Assembly: GCF_000003815.2 (NCBI RefSeq)
Contig: NC_049982.1
Span: 13,547,822-13,611,821 of the forward strand
Length of the DNA stretch: 64,000 bases
DNA from: Branchiostoma floridae
Lineage: Eukaryota; Chordata; Leptocardii; Amphioxiformes; Branchiostomatidae
Reading direction: 5' to 3'
The position numbers and the translations under genes are program-made. Position 1 is the stretch's first letter. Each line of letters begins with the position of its first letter. This document shows positions 59,573 through 64,000 of this stretch, piece by piece. Below the pieces are notes generated by a model that had not been told where the DNA came from, did no database searches, and saw only the letters and a program-made list of their open reading frames with translations.

Positions 59573-61471
59573 TTTTGTAGACCATAAGGCGTGGTAAGAT
59601 ATGTGTAGTTTCCATTGATTACCATGCAGGGTGTTGATCTAAGCTGGGTAAACTTGGCATGAAACCATTAGATGTGGGCACAGCAATGAGCCAGAAGTCA
59701 CTCTCTCATTAGGTGAGAAATACTTGAAATAGTACAGAACACTCAGAACTGGGCAGGAAAGGGGTGCAGGCCGTACAGCTTGTCTGAACCTATTCCGTGC
59801 AGATGTGTTGAAGGAAAAAACATTGTTTCAACTTTCATGAACCAAACCCGTGTATTCATTTACAATGTGATGAGAAATGTAGGATATGAATCATTGAACA
59901 TGTCAAGTAAGAGTGACATGTTTTTGGTCTTTTGTGACTGTTTGATTTTGTCACAAATAGGAAGGAATCAAATGATCCACCTCCACTTGATTGATTACAT
60001 TTTTCAAACCTTCCAAAAAGAAAGGAAACAGGACATTCCAGCCATGCTGCAAATAGTTTGTCAGAGTTATCTGCTATACTGTTACGAGTTTAGGAGGAAG
60101 TCTGAAGTGAAATTTGTATTTAAGGCAACAGGTTCAATACTAGTAAATTTGCAATTGCAATTACCCAGATAGATCTAACATGGCTTTTCAAATCTTAAAA
60201 TCAATATTTGATGAAAGAAAGCAAGAAAGAGAGACAGCAAATAACAAGGGAACTGGTATGTTTTACTCTTTTAATTTGGTCAGAACCATGAGTGAATAAT
60301 GGTGCTATAAATGGGTGTCTGGAAAGGTAAATGTGACTGGAGCAACTGCAGACACTAAATACTGATCAGAAATAGATTTATAGATCCTTCTGATGGAAAG
60401 GCCTAACCTGGGTTGATAATTGATCTTTCATGGCTGATTATCTTCACAGCAGTCCATATGAACAACAGCACTGTGCAAACACAAGAGTTAATGCCACATT
60501 GTTTTTACAGCACCAACTTTATTTGCATAGGCTTACATGATTAACACCTCAGTCTATTTGGGACATCACCTTGTTTGGAAAGTTGTGTGGGAAGGAGCAA
60601 TTGAAACTTCCCTTGGCAATGCATTGGATATGGTTGGAGCAAAGAAAGATGTAACATAGAGGTGACTTGAATAAGATGAGAACCAAAGAATTACCACAAG
60701 AAAACACACTGGAAATTGGGACAGTTTAAACTAGGTCATACATGCCTACATGGGGTAATGGTAATTGTGTTATATGTAGGGTGTAGTTTTCTGACAAAAA
60801 AGTAGCATTTTAAGTAGAATTTTAGATTGTAAACATTACAATGTTTTCAGTGCTCAATACATAACTTGATCTTATCACAGATGATTTGGGTCTGTGTCCA
60901 TTTTTATCATGTACAAGAACATGTGGGTACTCGTACATGACCTATTTTGAAACTCAAGTTGTGTCCATCTTTATCTGGAAAAATCTGGTATTAAAATTTT
61001 AAATGCATTCAGAAATATCATCCACATGAGTTACATGCATAACCACACCTGAAAATTTGGTCATTAACCTTAACTTCAATCATGACAATACCAAGGGTGC
61101 ACAGGGTAATTAACTCCCTGTATTAAGTTAACCATCTCCCTGCTATTGGACCTTTGACTGGTTCAAGCTTGGGAACCAAGAAGACTACCTTAGAAGGGAG
61201 AAGGTTAAGTTTCCTGATGGTGGCATGGTAAGAGCAGTGTCATGCCTGGTTATGATGATAGAGGCCAGTCTTGGCAAGCTGCCTCCCTCCTGATTAGTTT
61301 GACCTGGAATGTTTGGCACTTGGCTCATACCTGGCACCCTTATCGTCAAGGTTGGACACAGTTTCATTGTAAAGTAAAGGGCCTACAAGGGCTTGCCTCT
61401 GCTTCTCAGACTCTCAGCAAATTTACCAGTTTTCCAAATGGCTGACAGTCAATATCAAACATATTACAGTA

Positions 61472-61630
61472 CAGTGGAAGCCAGTTAATTGCATGTCGGA
61501 TAAACGCACACTTCGGTCAATTGCACGGAATCCCAAAATCCCGTGGCGGTGCGGTCCAACTGGGTTACTTCGCATTATCGCACACGCCGGATAATTGCAC
61601 GGGATTCGCTGGTAAATTGGGCTTCCACTG
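61472..61630. mobile_element. 159-bp Tigger/pogo-like MITE
   Basis: Ends CAGTGGAAGCC and GGCTTCCACTG are exact inverted repeats and are flanked by TA on both sides (61470-61471, 61631-61632), the target duplication of Tc1/mariner-pogo elements. The interior has paired GGATAA and GGATAATTGCACGG-type words around a GC-rich middle, as in pogo-derived MITEs. Too short to encode a transposase. Confidence 0.85.
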
Positions 61631-62154
61631 TACTACCAGTGTAATAATTTGCTACCAAAGTATGTTCAATTTTGCCATCTCTTTGATTGGTATATGAACC
61701 ATAATTCAGGACTGGCAGGTATTGCAGAGAAGAGAGCAGAACTCCCACCAAACTGAATTTGCTTTGGTACTAGTACACTGAACACTCCTGGGTCCATGAG
61801 AGGTCAATGTGCTTTTAATTTGGTTGAGTTGACTTTCAATCTTCCTTGGTTTTCTCATATCCTGTGTGTGTGTCCATGGGGGCAGCCTGTGGGAAAAGGT
61901 GGCTGAAGGTCACCACCTCAGGGCACCCAGAGGCTTCACTCAAACATGACATGTGATGACTGACAGGGATAATTTAGGGGTGACTTACTTGCTGGGCATG
62001 GGGGACTTAGGGAAGCTCAATTTGTGTGGGTCCACATTTCTGCAAATTTCTCAGGCTCAAATTGGTTTCGTAAGAAGGTGCTTCGGTTTTACGTCTTTGC
62101 TTCAAATCAGTGCAGATTTGGAAACAATGTAATATAAAGCAAGTAGAGACAGAC

Positions 62155-62250
62155 ACCCCCCCCCCCCCCCCCGCTAGAACCTGTGCCAAACCCGGTCTGC
62201 CAGGTTACAAACCTAATGCGTAAACCACTACGCCAAAAGGGTCAGACCCG
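62155..62250 (-). other. tRNA-derived pseudogene or SINE head (Thr-TGT-like)
   Basis: On the minus strand: D-arm/A-box TTGGCGTAGTGGTTTACGCA, then an anticodon stem-loop TTAGG-TTTGTAA-CCTGG with anticodon TGT, then a damaged T-arm GGGTTTGGCACAGG. The B-box lacks the invariant TTCGA and there is no paired acceptor stem, so it is not a working tRNA. It abuts an 18-base G run (C run at 62155-62172, plus strand) in the position of a SINE junction. Confidence 0.5.
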
Positions 62251-62837
62251 CTTCTCATGTTCAGCTTGGCGGCACTTGGACCCCACTGTTACAGTTTGCC
62301 ACATGGCTTTGAAATGTTGCCTACAATGGAACTGTTACCAGTATACTGGTTGTATCTCAAAAGGCTATGGCTCAATTAAAAGGAAAGAAAAGCAAACCTA
62401 GTTATTCAGAGGCTGATCACCTTCAAAATTAATGGTGTATCATGTTTCACTCAAAGATAATGGCTAAATGTTTTACATGTGTGTCTCATAAATCTAGCAG
62501 ACATATCTACAGAGTCAGAAGACTTTGTTGAACCATTATTTGTAAAGAGCTGGTGCAAAGTTTTCTGATACTAGTACTTCTTTGTGTTTCTACCCATATT
62601 TTGGTGAGTGATCATGAATTTGGAACGTTATTGCCCCAAAATCCTGTTACTAGTATATGAAACAAAAGTCATTCACAGATTTCTAAAAGTTTGCACAGCA
62701 CTTCAAACTACCTAGAATCAGAAATTTACTGATTCTTGTAATTGCTGTGAACAATAGCATTAGAAAAGTGTAAGCCAAAATTTGCTCATCTGTCCTTTTT
62801 GCTAGGATTCTGTGAATACCATACAGTGCTCCAGTGT

Positions 62838-63650
62838 TTCACAAGAATTTTTAGTACCTACAGAAAAAAAAAAAACTTTTACCTGCATGTTTTGCAGGTG
62901 TTAAGCCTGAGGCTGAGAGACAACTTTTTTATACAGTGTTCTCATTTCTGACACATCTTTGGTACAATGGCCTATTCAAAGATGTATCCAAATGATTCAT
63001 ATTCTCTTACAGCCTTGAGTTATATTGCCTCAATGCTCCTCTGATTCTTCCTAGTCAGCGGTGTGGATGGAACAAACAGGTGATAATGGGCTCAGTAAAT
63101 CTTCACCTGTAGGCCCACATTCACCTTCACCAAGGGCATTGGTTAAAGCTTCCATCAGCTGGGAAAGGAATGTTTGATGCCTTAGATCTACACCAACCTT
63201 TTCTTTGTTGAATGATTTCTAAAATAGTATTGCATCATTTTTCAGATATTCACAAGAAAAATTTAGAACCTGCAGAAAAGCAACTTTTACCCGCATGTTT
63301 TGCAGGTGTTAACCCTGAGGCTGAAGGACAACTTTTATAGTGTTCTCATTTCTGACACATGTTTGGTACAAGGGCCTATTCAAGGATGTATCCAAATCAT
63401 TCAAATTCTTTGACAGCCCTGAATTTAACTGCCTCAATGCTCTTCTAAATTCTTTCTAGTCAGTGGATGGAACAAACAGGAGATAATGTGCTCCGTAAAT
63501 CATAGTTATCCCCTGCCCACCTTTCCCTGGCCTTGGTCTGGCTATCAACAGCTTCCATCAGCTAGAAAAGGAAGTTTGATGTCTTCGGCCTTCATAAAAT
63601 TCATAAAACAGTATTGCTTAATATTTCATCCCTTGCGTCACTTTTTATAC
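62838..63650. repeat. Diverged tandem duplication, 411-bp period
   Basis: Copy A begins at 62838 and copy B at 63249 (both TTCACAAGAA). They share GCATGTTTTGCAGGTGTTAA, GTTCTCATTTCTGACACAT, GATGTATCCAAAT, GATGGAACAAACAG and GCTTCCATCAGCT in the same order, with roughly 10-20 percent difference and small indels. A truncated third copy may follow near 63630. Function unknown. Confidence 0.88.
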
Positions 63651-64000
63651 AGTGCAAAGTCTGTTGCATGGAGGAGGTATCAAGTGCAAAGTTAAATGAC
63701 AGCTCATCAGTGTATGTAGCAGGACTGTCTCCAGATCAAATTTTTTTCCATCCCATTCATAGTTAGGAAGCCCATGTTGATGATTTCCCTAAGAAAAGTA
63801 TGTCCTTTTATGCTTATGAAAGCACATTTTCAACAGTTTCATGTCATTTTTGGGACGGATGTAGTAAAATTATTTTCCGTACCAACAAGCAAATTTCCGT
63901 TCCAGAACGGAAGGACGGGTCCTGGTGACAGCCCTGGTCTGTAGTATCTGTAAATTTACATTTACACTTGTTCCAAGTATGTGGTTGCTTTGTCCCTGAA

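Larger units (their letters stand above)
44961..64000. other. Gene-free upstream region
   Basis: About 19 kb with only short, unrecognised reading frames (longest about 130 codons at 59780-60172, no domain). It contains the simple repeats, foldback sequences, MITE, tRNA-like relic and tandem duplication listed separately. I see no exon with convincing protein similarity, and no tail of a neighbouring gene. Confidence 0.75.

Noticed and set aside
59780-60172. 130-codon plus-strand frame
   Set aside because: No motif that I recognise and no splice-linked neighbours; kept only as part of the gene-free region.
63280-63430. 45-codon minus-strand open stretch in copy B of the tandem duplication
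   Set aside because: Copy A has stop codons at the equivalent place and the frame is closed on both sides; not supported as an exon.

Overview
The window is eukaryotic, intron-rich animal DNA that carries one recognisable gene: a fibroblast growth factor receptor (FGFR) tyrosine kinase on the minus strand. The receptor is of chordate type: signal peptide, Ig1, acid box, Ig2, Ig3 with IIIb-like and IIIc-like alternative exons, one membrane span, a kinase domain and a PLC-gamma-type C-tail. With its unduplicated look, compact introns and repeat style, this points to a cephalochordate (amphioxus, Branchiostoma). The protein-level call is very secure; the genus is inference.

Layout, right to left in transcription order. 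About 45-64 kb holds no gene I can support; it contains simple repeats, several foldback or palindromic sequences, a 159-bp Tigger/pogo-like MITE, a tRNA-derived relic and a 411-bp-period tandem duplication. A CpG-rich block at about 43.6-44.95 kb, with a CRE palindrome and an E-box, is the probable promoter, and a 5' UTR exon ends at 44508. Intron 1 (12 kb) leads to the start-codon exon at 32305-32514, and intron 2 (12.7 kb) to the Ig1 exon at 19317-19589. Then come acid box (18706-18879), Ig2 (two exons), IIIa (12122-12312), an unexpected 48-nt mini-exon (11747-11794), IIIb-like (11339-11480), IIIc-like (10927-11071), transmembrane (9853-10073), juxtamembrane (8839-8978), seven kinase exons (6966 down to 854) and the C-tail exon with stop at 119. 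The 3' UTR runs off the left edge.

All listed splice junctions are GT-AG and their phases add up. The IIIc form joins into a 2577-nt open frame (858 residues) and the IIIb form into 857; the mini-exon would add 16. IIIb and IIIc cannot be used together or both skipped without a frameshift, so mutually exclusive choice is built into the phases.

The points most worth a second look are the phase-0 mini-exon that would enlarge the ligand-specificity loop of Ig3, a juxtamembrane junction that matches only the VT-minus vertebrate isoform, a DYY motif in the kinase insert that mimics the activation loop, a 1.18-kb MULE-like transposon in intron 6, and a small family of AAGGAGGTTAAA foldback repeats.
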